Positions 1 through 7,673 of a DNA stretch of 64,000 nt are shown one piece after another. Source of the DNA: Aliiroseovarius sp. S1339 (GTDB lineage Bacteria; Pseudomonadota; Alphaproteobacteria; Rhodobacterales; Rhodobacteraceae); the NCBI RefSeq assembly GCF_023195695.1, contig NZ_JALPQG010000007.1, forward strand, positions 124,001 to 188,000, read 5' to 3'. Every line of letters begins with the position of its first letter. Position 1 is the stretch's first letter. Below the pieces are notes generated by a model. The model was not told where the DNA came from and did not search any database. It saw only the letters and a program-made list of their open reading frames with translations. A program made the position numbers and the translations under genes.

Positions 1-146
1 TAGATCAGCGCCTTTGATACGCCGCAATGCTTCGCCGCTGCTGTCATCGAGGCGCGGTCGAAGCCATGTTCGGCGAAATAGGCCGCCGCCCCTTTGCGGA
101 TGGCGGCGCGCTTTTCCTCATGGTCGCGGGCAATTCCTCGCGGCAT
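1..146 (-). CDS. TetR-family transcriptional regulator, N-terminal part (truncated by window edge)
   Basis: The first 48 codons read MPRGIARDHEEKRAAIRKGA and continue through AYFAEHGF and GVSKALI. That is the N-terminal helix and helix-turn-helix of a TetR repressor, and the rest lies outside the window. The ATG at 146-144 sits 3 bases beyond the paaK stop, so it is translated as the last visible gene of the paaI-paaK unit. The position suggests a phenylacetate-responsive repressor of PaaR type. That role is inferred from context, because the ligand-binding domain is not visible. A matching palindrome lies upstream of the first gene of the unit (1962-1971). Confidence 0.85.
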   Translation of the reverse strand, partial: MPRGIARDHEEKRAAIRKGAAAYFAEHGFDRASMTAAAKHCGVSKALI

Positions 147-149
147 CGT

Positions 150-1457
150 TCACTCCTTCGGGCGGTTGTCCACGACCCTTACCGCTTTCCCTTCGCTGCG
201 CGCAACCTTACCGCCTGCTGCAACGTGCACCTTGGCACTGACGCCGACATTGGACTTGATCTTTGCCGACAAGGTGCGGGCGGCAGCTTCAGCGCCGTCT
301 TGCGACAATCCCTCGGCCATTTCTACGTGGACATGCATTTCGTCCATGCGGCCCGGGCGGTTCAGTTCGATCTGGAAATGTGGGCCCAGGGCCGGGACGT
401 CCATCAACTGCTCTTCAATCTGGGTCGGGAAGACGTTCACGCCGCGCAGGATGATCATGTCGTCCGAACGTCCGGTGATCTTTTCCATCCGGCGCATCGA
501 CCGGGCAGTGCCGGGCAGAAGGCGGGTCAAGTCACGGGTGCGATAACGGATGATCGGGAACCCTTCCTTGGTCAGCGAGGTGAACACCAGCTCGCCCAAT
601 TCGCCGTCCTCGACCACCTCGCCGGTGTCGGGGTTGATGATCTCGGGATAGAAGTGGTCTTCCCAGATGTGCAGTCCATCCTTGGTTTCAACGCATTCGT
701 TGGCGACGCCCGGCCCGATCACCTCGGACAGACCATAGATGTCGACCGCGTGCATGTCGAAGGCGTCCTCAATCTCGCGGCGCATGTTGTTGGTCCATGG
801 CTCGGCGCCGAAGATGCCGACTTTCAGCGGGCTTTTACGCGGATCAAGCCCCTGCTTGGCGTATTCGTCCAGAATGGACAACGCGTAGGACGGGGTAACT
901 GTGATGCCATCGGCGCGGAAGTCTTCGATCAGGCGCACCTGGCGTTGCGTCATGCCGCCGGACACCGGCACCACGGTCAATCCCAACGCCTCGGCCCCGC
1001 CATGCACGCCCAGACCACCGGTGAACAGGCCATAGCCATAGGCGTTGTGCAGCACGTCACCGGGGCGCAGACCCGACGCCCGCATACAGCGCGCCACAAC
1101 CGTGGACCACATTTCCAAGTCGTTTTTCGTATAGCCAACCACCGTCGGCTGCCCCGTCGTGCCCGAACTTGCGTGAACGCGCGCGATTTCACCGCGCGGG
1201 ACGGCAAACAGGCCGAACGGATAGTTGTCGCGCAGGTCTTGCTTCACCGTGAAGGGGAATTTCGCCAGATCCGAAAGCGATTTCAGGTCGTCTGGGTGCA
1301 CGCCCGTGTCGTCAAAGCTTTTGCGATAGAACGGCACGTTGTCATAGGCGTGTTTCAGTGACCATTTCATGCGCTTAAGCTGAAGGGCGGCAATTTCGTC
1401 GCGCGATGCAATTTCGATTGGGTCAAGGTCTGCCTTGCGGGGGGTCAGGTCTTCCAT
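150..1457 (-). CDS. paaK: Phenylacetate-CoA ligase
   Basis: 435 residues, the usual length. It activates phenylacetate with ATP and CoA to phenylacetyl-CoA in the cytoplasm, the first step of the phenylacetate pathway. The AMP-binding signature SSGTTGQPT is at residues 97-105, YGLSEV lies near 240, and the C-terminal domain has a typical RSDDMIILRGVNVFPTQIEE stretch. The stop is 3 bases before the TetR start, and the thioesterase gene ends 33 bases upstream, so the three genes look like one transcript. The ring epoxidase genes (paaABCDE) are not in the window. Confidence 0.95.
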   Translation of the reverse strand: MEDLTPRKADLDPIEIASRDEIAALQLKRMKWSLKHAYDNVPFYRKSFDDTGVHPDDLKSLSDLAKFPFTVKQDLRDNYPFGLFAVPRGEIARVHASSGTTGQPTVVGYTKNDLEMWSTVVARCMRASGLRPGDVLHNAYGYGLFTGGLGVHGGAEALGLTVVPVSGGMTQRQVRLIEDFRADGITVTPSYALSILDEYAKQGLDPRKSPLKVGIFGAEPWTNNMRREIEDAFDMHAVDIYGLSEVIGPGVANECVETKDGLHIWEDHFYPEIINPDTGEVVEDGELGELVFTSLTKEGFPIIRYRTRDLTRLLPGTARSMRRMEKITGRSDDMIILRGVNVFPTQIEEQLMDVPALGPHFQIELNRPGRMDEMHVHVEMAEGLSQDGAEAAARTLSAKIKSNVGVSAKVHVAAGGKVARSEGKAVRVVDNRPKE

Positions 1458-1490
1458 ATCTCTCCTCCGGCGGGTCGTTCCCCGCCTTTT

Positions 1491-1922
1491 TCAGTCGACT
1501 TCGTCGAAATGTGTGCCGGATATCTGTCGCGAATGGCCGCGGAAAATGGCAACCTCGCGCCTGTCTTCGCCGGTGACGGTCACGTCATAGATGCCCGATC
1601 GGCCGCTCCGACTTGTCTCGCGGGCTGTTGCGATCAGCAATTCGCCCAGCTTGCCCGGCGCCAAATAAGTGATTGAGTTGTGCTGCGCGACCACGCGGTG
1701 GTTGTAGCTGTTGCAGGCAAAGGCGAAGGCGCTGTCGGCCAGCGTGAAGATGAACCCGCCGTGACAAATGCCATGCCCGTTTGCCATGTCATCGCGCACA
1801 GCCATCGAGATCACAGCGTGACCGGGTCCGATTGCATCCAAAGACATGCCCAACCCCTGCGAGGCCGGATCGTCGTCCCACATCATCTTTGCGGCGCGTT
1901 CTGCACGGTCTTGTGGCGTCAT
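1491..1922 (-). CDS. paaI: PaaI-type hotdog thioesterase (hydroxyphenylacetyl-CoA thioesterase)
   Basis: 143 residues with a single hotdog fold. The motif GHGICHGGFIFTLAD at 49-63 carries the catalytic-helix Asp, as in PaaI. In the phenylacetate pathway PaaI hydrolyses dead-end CoA esters and so recycles CoA. It is the first gene of the minus-strand unit leading into paaK. The ATG at 1922 is followed by MTPQDRAERAAKMMWDDDPA, a familiar N-terminus in this family. A TetR-type operator lies about 40 bases upstream of the start. Confidence 0.9.
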   Translation of the reverse strand: MTPQDRAERAAKMMWDDDPASQGLGMSLDAIGPGHAVISMAVRDDMANGHGICHGGFIFTLADSAFAFACNSYNHRVVAQHNSITYLAPGKLGELLIATARETSRSGRSGIYDVTVTGEDRREVAIFRGHSRQISGTHFDEVD

Positions 1923-1961
1923 CTTCCCCCCAACATGTTTTGATGAGGATGCACAAAACCG

Positions 1962-1971
1962 ACCGTTCGGT
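1962..1971. promoter_or_regulatory. TetR-type operator palindrome ACCGTTCGGT
   Basis: ACC-GTTC-GGT lies 40 bases upstream of paaI, with ACCG and CGGT arms in the layout used by PaaR/TetR sites of phenylacetate genes. A truncated TetR gene ends the same unit (1-146), so autoregulation by binding here is the likely arrangement. The match is seen in the sequence. The regulator-site pairing is inference. Confidence 0.6.
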
Positions 1972-2045
1972 CAATAGTGTTGTAGGAATGCGCCCGACGC
2001 GGCATCTAGACGCCAAAATACTGGTGCCGGATCATCTGCTGAAAA

Positions 2046-2132
2046 CGGAAAAACCCCCGATGTAGACCCGGTGCCGCAAACTGGGTGGGGGCTGTTACTG
2101 CGACACCGGGTTGAGCTTTCGCTCTCTCTACA
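2046..2132 (-). ncRNA. Candidate structured RNA with three-way junction and pseudoknot/terminator, unassigned
   Basis: Read on the minus strand, an outer helix pairs 2132-2127 with 2066-2061. Inside it is a 4-bp hairpin with a GAAA tetraloop (2124-2113) and a long helix pairing 2110-2099 with 2078-2067 with one mismatch. The loop of the long helix holds CCCCC (2091-2087). A GGGGG (2058-2054) follows the outer helix and is directly followed by UUUUU. CCCCC and GGGGG could form a pseudoknot or a rival terminator. The GNRA loop and U-tract favour the minus strand. I do not recognise a named family. The element could be a small RNA or the leader of paaI, which starts about 120 bases further on. 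Confidence 0.45.
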
Positions 2133-2254
2133 GCTTCAGATATGCCCGGTTAACGCGGCGTCAAAAGGGAAGACTTGTGTTAACTTCCGCCCCAAAGCGC
2201 GGCTAAATCTAGGCAGGGATTGATTTCTTAACCATTGATCGGCAGTCTGAAGCT

Positions 2255-2602
2255 ATGACCATGCAAAACCTGACGCCCTTTCCCGGGCAAGGCCGGCCGC
2301 CCGATCAAGTTGCCTTCAACCGTATGGAGCTTGGGGCTATCATGGGCCTTTATGGCCGAATGGTCGCTGCAGGCGAATGGCGCGATTATGGGATGAGCTT
2401 CCTGCGAGACGTCGCCATTTTTTCCGTTTTTCGGCGCACTGCGGAAACACCCCTTTACCGGATTGAGAAACGCCCCAAGCTGCGCAACCGGCAAGGACAA
2501 TATGCGGTGATCGGGATGGATGGGCGCATTTTGAAACGTGGGGGCGACCTGTGCGCGGTGCTGCGGGTGCTGGAACGTAAGCTCATTCGCGCAGTCGAAT
2601 AG
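2255..2602 (+). CDS. DUF2794 family protein
   Basis: 115 residues. The core YGRMVAAGEWRDYGMSF followed by VFSVFRR-like and LYRIEKRPKLRNRQGQYAVI segments is the conserved signature of DUF2794, a small cytoplasmic family widespread in Alphaproteobacteria with no known function. ATG 2255 and the in-frame ATG at 2261 (MTMQNL) are both possible. The gene stands alone on the plus strand, tail to tail with the NlpC/P60 gene 3 bases away. Confidence 0.85.
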   Translation: MTMQNLTPFPGQGRPPDQVAFNRMELGAIMGLYGRMVAAGEWRDYGMSFLRDVAIFSVFRRTAETPLYRIEKRPKLRNRQGQYAVIGMDGRILKRGGDLCAVLRVLERKLIRAVE

Positions 2603-2605
2603 GCG

Positions 2606-3430
2606 CTACAGCCTGCGCCGGGCTGTGACCGGCCCGTCGCCTTGTGCTTCGATGCGCGCGATACCTTCTTGGATATCCTCATACGCGACCGCCATGTGAT
2701 AGGCGTTGGCATGGATCATCTGCGTGCCGTCCACAACAATCGCCACATGCCCTTTCCAAAACAGAAGATCGCTACGTTGAAGGGGAGCGTCCTTGGCGAT
2801 TGCAGTGCCAAGCGCCTCTTGCATGTCACTGTCACCGGGGCAGTCATGCCCGGCCGCCAGCAGCGCGGCCTGCACGAGGCCGGAACAATCTATCCCGTCA
2901 CGCGAATTGCCGCCCCACAGATAGGGTGTACCCAAGAACAGCTCGGCGGTGGCAACGATATCGGGGCGCTTTTCATCGGTTGAACTTAGATGCGCCTTGG
3001 GCAGGAAAAGACCCGCGTCGGTTTCGGCAAAACGACCAGAAGCCCCAACAACAGTGACGCGCGCGCCAAATGACAACGTGTCGATTGCCCGCTGCTTGAA
3101 GTCGGGTTCCGGGTAGAGATGCGATCCAAGATTGCTGACCCAATGTGTCGTTGAACCGTCATCGGTCAGACAAGACGAGGACATATAACCGACATATCCG
3201 TCCCGTTCGGCCTGAACGAAAGCAAACCCGTCGCGGTCGTCCAATTGCAAAACGCGCTCGCCGAACAAAGCCTGCCTGTTACGCGCGCCATTGGGTGCGC
3301 GCAGGATATCTGCGACGCCAACGCCCGCGCGGCGCCACGTGCCGTCGGTATAGGCCGGGGCATCGACAATCCCGCGCAGGCTTTGGTGCGCGACGTGATC
3401 GTTTGCGGGGGTTAGGCGGGCGTCCATCAC
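2606..3430 (-). CDS. NlpC/P60 family cell-wall hydrolase with SH3-like domains
   Basis: 274 residues. The N-terminal half (about 30-150) looks like two SH3-type wall-binding domains. The C-terminal NlpC/P60 domain (about 155-270) has the catalytic triad residues Cys182 (DCSGLVQ), His228 (KGHVAIV) and His240 (MIHANA). Enzymes of this type cut gamma-D-glutamyl-diaminopimelate bonds in peptidoglycan stem peptides. No signal peptide is evident, so it may act on muropeptides during recycling. The start codon overlaps the end of the aminopeptidase gene by 4 bases (ATGA), showing translational coupling, and both products process peptides. Confidence 0.9.
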   Translation of the reverse strand: MMDARLTPANDHVAHQSLRGIVDAPAYTDGTWRRAGVGVADILRAPNGARNRQALFGERVLQLDDRDGFAFVQAERDGYVGYMSSSCLTDDGSTTHWVSNLGSHLYPEPDFKQRAIDTLSFGARVTVVGASGRFAETDAGLFLPKAHLSSTDEKRPDIVATAELFLGTPYLWGGNSRDGIDCSGLVQAALLAAGHDCPGDSDMQEALGTAIAKDAPLQRSDLLFWKGHVAIVVDGTQMIHANAYHMAVAYEDIQEGIARIEAQGDGPVTARRRL

Positions 3431-4809
3431 AGGTCCAACATTTCTGGCAGGGCGGCCAGCAACGCGCGTGCGCCCATGCCAACGCCGCCTTTCGGGCGGG
3501 CAGGGGCGGGCGTCGGGTTCCAGCCATAGATGTCGAAATGCATATAGCGCGGGGTGTCGGTTACAAAGCGGTTTAGAAACAGCGCCGCTGTGATTGAGCC
3601 TGCAAAGCCGCCTTTTGGTGCGTTGTCCAGATCGGCGATGCCCGGTTCAATCATGCTTTCATAAGGTGTCCAAAGCGGCAGTTCCCAGACCGGGTCAGCG
3701 GCGGCCTCAGCCCCCCTGCGCAGAGCATCCGCATCCTCGCTTTTTGTCGCATAGAACGGCGACAAGTCGGGGCCAACTGCGACCCGCGCAGCCCCGGTCA
3801 GAGTCGCCATCGAGATCATCAGGTCCGGTGTTTCTTCATCTGCCAGCGCCAGCGCGTCGGCCAGCACCAGTCGGCCTTCTGCATCCGTGTTGTTGACCTC
3901 GACCGTCAGGCCTTTGCGCGAAGTCAGGATGTCACTGGGCCGAAAGGCGTTGCCAGCGACGGCGTTTTCGACCGCCGGGATCAGCACGCGAAGCTGCATT
4001 TTCACGCCAAGCGCCATGATCATCTTTGCAAGACCAAGCACGGTGGCCGCCCCGCCCATATCTTTCTTCATCAACCCCATCGAAGCGCCGGTTTTCAGGT
4101 TCAACCCACCGGTGTCAAAGCACACGCCTTTGCCAACCAGCGTCAGTGTCGGTCCAGCATCGCCCCAGCGCATGTCGATCAGCCGAGGCGCGCGATCCGC
4201 CGCACGGCCGACCGCATGGATCATCGGTAGGTTGTCATCCAATAGGGCATCACCCTTCGTCACGCTGACAGTTGCGCCATGATCCTTAGCCAGGGTTTGG
4301 ATCGCCGCTTCCAGTTCGTCAGGGCCCATATCCTCGGTCGGGGTGTTGATCAGGTCGCGGGTTAGCGCCTCGCCTGCGGCAATCGCTTCTAGCCTGGCTG
4401 CATCGATACCATCGGGCGCGACGATCATGGCTTGCGGCACGTTCTGGCTGGCGTATCGGTCGAAGCGATAGCCTTCCAGCAACCACCCAAGCGCGGCTTC
4501 TTCCAGCGCGGCAGGTTCCAGCGCATGTTGCAGCCGATAAGTGCCGTTTGGCAGCTTGGCGCGCGCTGCCGCTATGCCAAACCGTCCACGTGCGCGCGCG
4601 GCGGCGTCGCCGTTGCCGACCAACGCCAGGGCGGGCACGCCGTCCTCGTCCGGGATCACCAGAACCTCGCCCAACGTGCCTTGGAAACCGTTTGCTTTGG
4701 CCCAAACGCGGGCCGGTTCGGGCAACGCGTCCAAGACGACCTCGTCCCCTTTTTCAATTAAGATCAGGGGGATGGCGTCGGGCGTGTCGGGGGCGAAAGT
4801 CAGGGTCAT
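3427..4809 (-). CDS. M17 leucyl aminopeptidase family protein
   Basis: 460 residues. It is a cytoplasmic di-metal exopeptidase that removes N-terminal residues from peptides. The metal-binding stretch GKGVCFDTGG is at 226-235, KKDMGG at 248-253, and the family signature NTDAEGRL at 307-314. It resembles the PepB-like branch in its compact N-terminal domain rather than the 500-residue PepA. It is translated together with the downstream NlpC/P60 hydrolase through a 4-base overlap, which suggests a shared job in breaking down wall or dietary peptides. Confidence 0.92.
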   Translation of the reverse strand: MTLTFAPDTPDAIPLILIEKGDEVVLDALPEPARVWAKANGFQGTLGEVLVIPDEDGVPALALVGNGDAAARARGRFGIAAARAKLPNGTYRLQHALEPAALEEAALGWLLEGYRFDRYASQNVPQAMIVAPDGIDAARLEAIAAGEALTRDLINTPTEDMGPDELEAAIQTLAKDHGATVSVTKGDALLDDNLPMIHAVGRAADRAPRLIDMRWGDAGPTLTLVGKGVCFDTGGLNLKTGASMGLMKKDMGGAATVLGLAKMIMALGVKMQLRVLIPAVENAVAGNAFRPSDILTSRKGLTVEVNNTDAEGRLVLADALALADEETPDLMISMATLTGAARVAVGPDLSPFYATKSEDADALRRGAEAAADPVWELPLWTPYESMIEPGIADLDNAPKGGFAGSITAALFLNRFVTDTPRYMHFDIYGWNPTPAPARPKGGVGMGARALLAALPEMLDL

Positions 4810-4895
4810 CTGGGCCTCGGCTCATTGAAGTTTGGCACAGCTTAACGCCACCGTGCGCCACTGCAAGGCCAAGGGGAACAGCGGCCACCTTTCGC

Positions 4896-5282
4896 CTAGA
4901 TCGACATGTCCTGAATATCCCAAACGGCAATCAGGCTGCGCTCGCCAATGCGCCCCAACCGGGCCAGCGTGGCGTTGAACCCCGCAAAGTCAGAGCCTTG
5001 TGAAAGGTCAAGCACGTCGCGCGCAACCCGTCCAAGAGTGGTCATGCCGACCTTATTGGCGATTGCGATCAAGTCGCGTACGCCGTCGCGCACGGCGTCG
5101 GTCTGACCAAGCCGCTGAGCTTTTTGCACGCTCGCCAACCCGATCGCCAATTCTTCAAGCGTCTGATTAACCTCTTTATCAGCGTGGGCTGGCCCAAGCT
5201 GAGCATATAGCCGTTCCAATTGCGCGCGATCCAGTCGCACGGATTCCCTAACGTTCAAATTTACAATGATCGACACCGGCAC
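4896..5282 (-). CDS. Conserved hypothetical protein
   Basis: 128 residues, mostly predicted alpha-helical, with no signal peptide, membrane segment or metal motif. It begins MPVSIIVNLNVRESVRLDRA. The helical stretch around 40-110 has regular hydrophobic spacing, which could fit a four-helix bundle, but I cannot assign a family. Relatives appear typical of Rhodobacterales as far as I can judge. It is divergent from the carbonic anhydrase gene, with 134 bases between the starts. Confidence 0.7.
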   Translation of the reverse strand: MPVSIIVNLNVRESVRLDRAQLERLYAQLGPAHADKEVNQTLEELAIGLASVQKAQRLGQTDAVRDGVRDLIAIANKVGMTTLGRVARDVLDLSQGSDFAGFNATLARLGRIGERSLIAVWDIQDMSI

Positions 5283-5334
5283 ACCCTCAGTAATTTTCCC
5301 TCACGAGGGAGATTGTGACGTAACGGCCTCAAGA

Positions 5335-5379
5335 AATCGTATACCGATAATGCAAAATTACCTCGAATTTCATACGATT
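5335..5379. promoter_or_regulatory. Inverted repeat upstream of carbonic anhydrase
   Basis: AATCGTAT at 5335-5342 is matched exactly by ATACGATT at 5372-5379, about 38 bases before the carbonic anhydrase ATG. A second hyphenated palindrome, TCCCTC-ac-GAGGGA, lies at 5297-5310. Both sit in the divergent promoter region and may be operators or mRNA hairpins. The regulator is unknown. Confidence 0.4.
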
Positions 5380-5416
5380 GCAGCATACACACAAGGAACT
5401 TGAACCGGAGGATCTT

Positions 5417-6064
5417 ATGGAACGAGCGCAACCGCTGCCAACTTACCTTGCACAACGCTATCAGGGCTGGAAAGCCACGGGATATGCGGAAAACAAAGCA
5501 TGGTATCGCCGTTTGGCCGAAGATGGCCAGCATCCGCGCGCGATGGTGATTTCTTGCTGTGATTCGCGCATCCATGTGACCGCCATTTTTGGTGCCGATC
5601 AGGGCGAGTTTTTTTTGCACCGAAACATCGCGAATCTTGTGCCGCCATATGCGCCAGATGGTGATTATCACGGGACATCGGCGGCAGTTGAGTATGCTGT
5701 GAAGGCGCTGAAAGTCGCGCATCTGATCGTTCTGGGTCATTCAACTTGCGGCGGCGTGAAGGGGTTTCACGATATGTGCCACGGACGCGCGCCTGAACTG
5801 GCCGAAAAAACCTCGTTCATTGGCCGCTGGATGGACATTCTGCGCCCCGGCTATGAACGGCTGGGCGGCAATGATGCCGAGATTGACGACGCCATGCTGG
5901 AAAAAGAGGCCGTCAAAGTGTCGATGGACAACCTGATGACCTTCCCCTTCGTGCGCGATGCGGTTGAGGCTGAAAAGCTGTCCCTTCATGGGCTGTGGAA
6001 CGATATTGGCGAAGGTGGTCTGGAATTTTACGACGCCAAGACCGATTCATTCCTGCCCGTCTAA
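5417..6064 (+). CDS. Beta-class carbonic anhydrase
   Basis: 215 residues from the ATG at 5417, which has GGAGG just upstream; an earlier in-frame start at 5378 lacks such a site. It interconverts CO2 and bicarbonate in the cytoplasm. Zinc ligands are visible as Cys47, His108 and Cys111 (GHSTCGG), with the Asp49/Arg51 dyad in CCDSR. It heads a plus-strand run: the acyltransferase gene starts 15 bases after its stop. Bicarbonate supply for acetyl-CoA carboxylase would fit a lipid neighbourhood, but that link is inference. Confidence 0.93.
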   Translation: MERAQPLPTYLAQRYQGWKATGYAENKAWYRRLAEDGQHPRAMVISCCDSRIHVTAIFGADQGEFFLHRNIANLVPPYAPDGDYHGTSAAVEYAVKALKVAHLIVLGHSTCGGVKGFHDMCHGRAPELAEKTSFIGRWMDILRPGYERLGGNDAEIDDAMLEKEAVKVSMDNLMTFPFVRDAVEAEKLSLHGLWNDIGEGGLEFYDAKTDSFLPV

Positions 6065-6079
6065 GTAAAGGGTCGGCGG

Positions 6080-6718
6080 TTGTTTCACACGATCCTTTCG
6101 CAATTGGTCGGAACCGCGATTGCGCTGTTTGCTCGCGTGGTGACCGCCGTTCGCGGTGTGTGGCAGGGCGTTGAGCCTGTGCCGCGCCAGCGGGTCTATT
6201 TCGCCAACCATACCTCAAATGGTGATTTCGTTCTGATCTGGACAGTGCTGCCACCCGCCCTTCGGGCGCGCACCCGCCCGGTGGCGGCGGCGGATTACTG
6301 GCTGACCGGGAAGCTGAAAACCTTTATCGGGCGCGAGGTGTTCAACTCCGTTCTGATTGACCGAAACCCGCAAACGCGACGCGAAGACCCGATTGTGCAG
6401 ATGGTCACCGCTTTGGACGATGGGGCAAGTCTGATCCTGTTTCCCGAAGGCACGCGGAATATGACAGATCAGACGCTTTTGCCGTTCAAACCGGGGCTTT
6501 ATCACCTTGCACAGAAACGCCCAGATGTTGAGATCGTGCCCACATGGATCGATAACCTGACCTCGGTCATGCCGAAGGGCAAGATCATCCCCGTGCCGCT
6601 TTTGTGCTCGGTCACATTCGGCGCGCCGCTTGAGGTGATCGAAGGTGAAGACAAGGCCAAATTTCTTGCGAGGGCCGAAGCTGCGCTGGCTGCATTGGCA
6701 CAGGAGGTCGCCCGATGA
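6080..6718 (+). CDS. PlsC-type lysophospholipid acyltransferase
   Basis: 212 residues from a TTG at 6080. The acyltransferase box NHTSNGD (43-49, H-x4-D) and the glycerophosphate-binding box FPEGTR (121-126) are intact. It begins with a hydrophobic segment (about 4-22) typical of membrane-associated 1-acylglycerol-3-phosphate acyltransferases. Its end overlaps the cdsA-like gene by 4 bases (ATGA). Such enzymes make phosphatidate, the substrate of the next gene product. Confidence 0.88.
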   Translation: MFHTILSQLVGTAIALFARVVTAVRGVWQGVEPVPRQRVYFANHTSNGDFVLIWTVLPPALRARTRPVAAADYWLTGKLKTFIGREVFNSVLIDRNPQTRREDPIVQMVTALDDGASLILFPEGTRNMTDQTLLPFKPGLYHLAQKRPDVEIVPTWIDNLTSVMPKGKIIPVPLLCSVTFGAPLEVIEGEDKAKFLARAEAALAALAQEVAR

Positions 6719-7656
6719 CCGCGCCCGCTGAATTCACCACGCTTATCGGCGGGGTCTTTGCCATTCTGGTTGTCGCGACCGTTATTGGTCAGGTCTTGAA
6801 ATCCCGTATGGGGCCAGACAACGAAGTGGTCGAAAACCTTGTCGCGCGCATCAATGCGTGGTGGGGCATGGTGGTCCTGCTGGCCTTGGCGATGCTGGGC
6901 GGGCAGGCGGGTGTCGTGATCTTGTTTGCGCTGCTCAGCTTCGCAGGTTTGCGCGAGTTTCTGACGTTGACGGCCAAACGGCGGGCGGACCATTGGGCGC
7001 TGGCCGTCAGCTTCTTCATTATCCTACCTGTTCAATACGCGCTGATCTGGGCGGATTGGTATGGGATGTTCTCGGTCTTCATTCCCGTTTATGCTTTTCT
7101 ATTATTACCCATCGTGGTGGCGGTCCAAGGCGACACTGACGGATATCTGACTCGCGTGGCGGAAACACAGTGGGGCCTGATGATCTGCGTCTTTGCCGCC
7201 AGCCATGTGCCTGCGCTGCTATCGCTGAACATTCCCGGATACGAAGGCAAAAACGTGCTGTTGGTCGCCTTCCTTGTGGTCGTGGTGCAGCTGTCAGACG
7301 TGCTGCAATATGTATGGGGCAAGATGATCGGTCGTCACAAAATCGCGCCGCGCTTATCGCCCTCTAAAACGTGGGAGGGGTTTGTGGGCGGCATCGCCAG
7401 CGCCTCGGCCGTGGGGGCAGGGCTGTGGTGGATGACACCATTTTCGCCCCTTGAAGCCGCAGGGCTTGCGCTGGTCATCACCCTGATGGGCTTTTTCGGA
7501 GGTCTGGTGATGTCCGCCATCAAACGCGACAAGGGGGTGAAGGACTGGGGGCATTTGATTGCGGGTCATGGCGGTTTCATCGACCGGCTGGACAGCGTCG
7601 TGTTTTCCGCCCCGATCTTCTTTCATCTGGTCCGCTATTTTTGGTCCGTCGCCTAA
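6715..7656 (+). CDS. CdsA-like phosphatidate cytidylyltransferase
   Basis: 313 residues with about eight membrane segments. The family signature near the C-terminus reads SAIKRDKGVKDWGHLI followed by GHGGFIDRLDS. It uses CTP to turn phosphatidate into CDP-diacylglycerol at the inner membrane. Being flanked by an acyltransferase and a CDP-alcohol phosphotransferase, this is probably a second, YnbB-like copy and not the housekeeping cdsA, which normally sits near dxr and uppS. That assignment is inference from gene order. Confidence 0.88.
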   Translation: MTAPAEFTTLIGGVFAILVVATVIGQVLKSRMGPDNEVVENLVARINAWWGMVVLLALAMLGGQAGVVILFALLSFAGLREFLTLTAKRRADHWALAVSFFIILPVQYALIWADWYGMFSVFIPVYAFLLLPIVVAVQGDTDGYLTRVAETQWGLMICVFAASHVPALLSLNIPGYEGKNVLLVAFLVVVVQLSDVLQYVWGKMIGRHKIAPRLSPSKTWEGFVGGIASASAVGAGLWWMTPFSPLEAAGLALVITLMGFFGGLVMSAIKRDKGVKDWGHLIAGHGGFIDRLDSVVFSAPIFFHLVRYFWSVA

Positions 7657-7673
7657 TCGGAAAGTGAGGCCTA

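Larger units (their letters stand above)
1923..2254. other. Divergent spacer between paaI and the DUF2794 gene
   Basis: 332 bases without a protein gene. It holds the TetR-type palindrome at 1962-1971 and the candidate structured RNA at 2046-2132. The remaining 2133-2254 should contain the promoter of the DUF2794 gene on the plus strand and possibly that of the RNA on the minus strand. I cannot point to convincing -35/-10 boxes. Confidence 0.6.

Noticed and set aside
27-1361. A 444-codon open frame on the plus strand opposite paaK
   Set aside because: It is antisense to a clear paaK gene, has no family signature, and reflects GC-rich codon bias giving long shadow frames.
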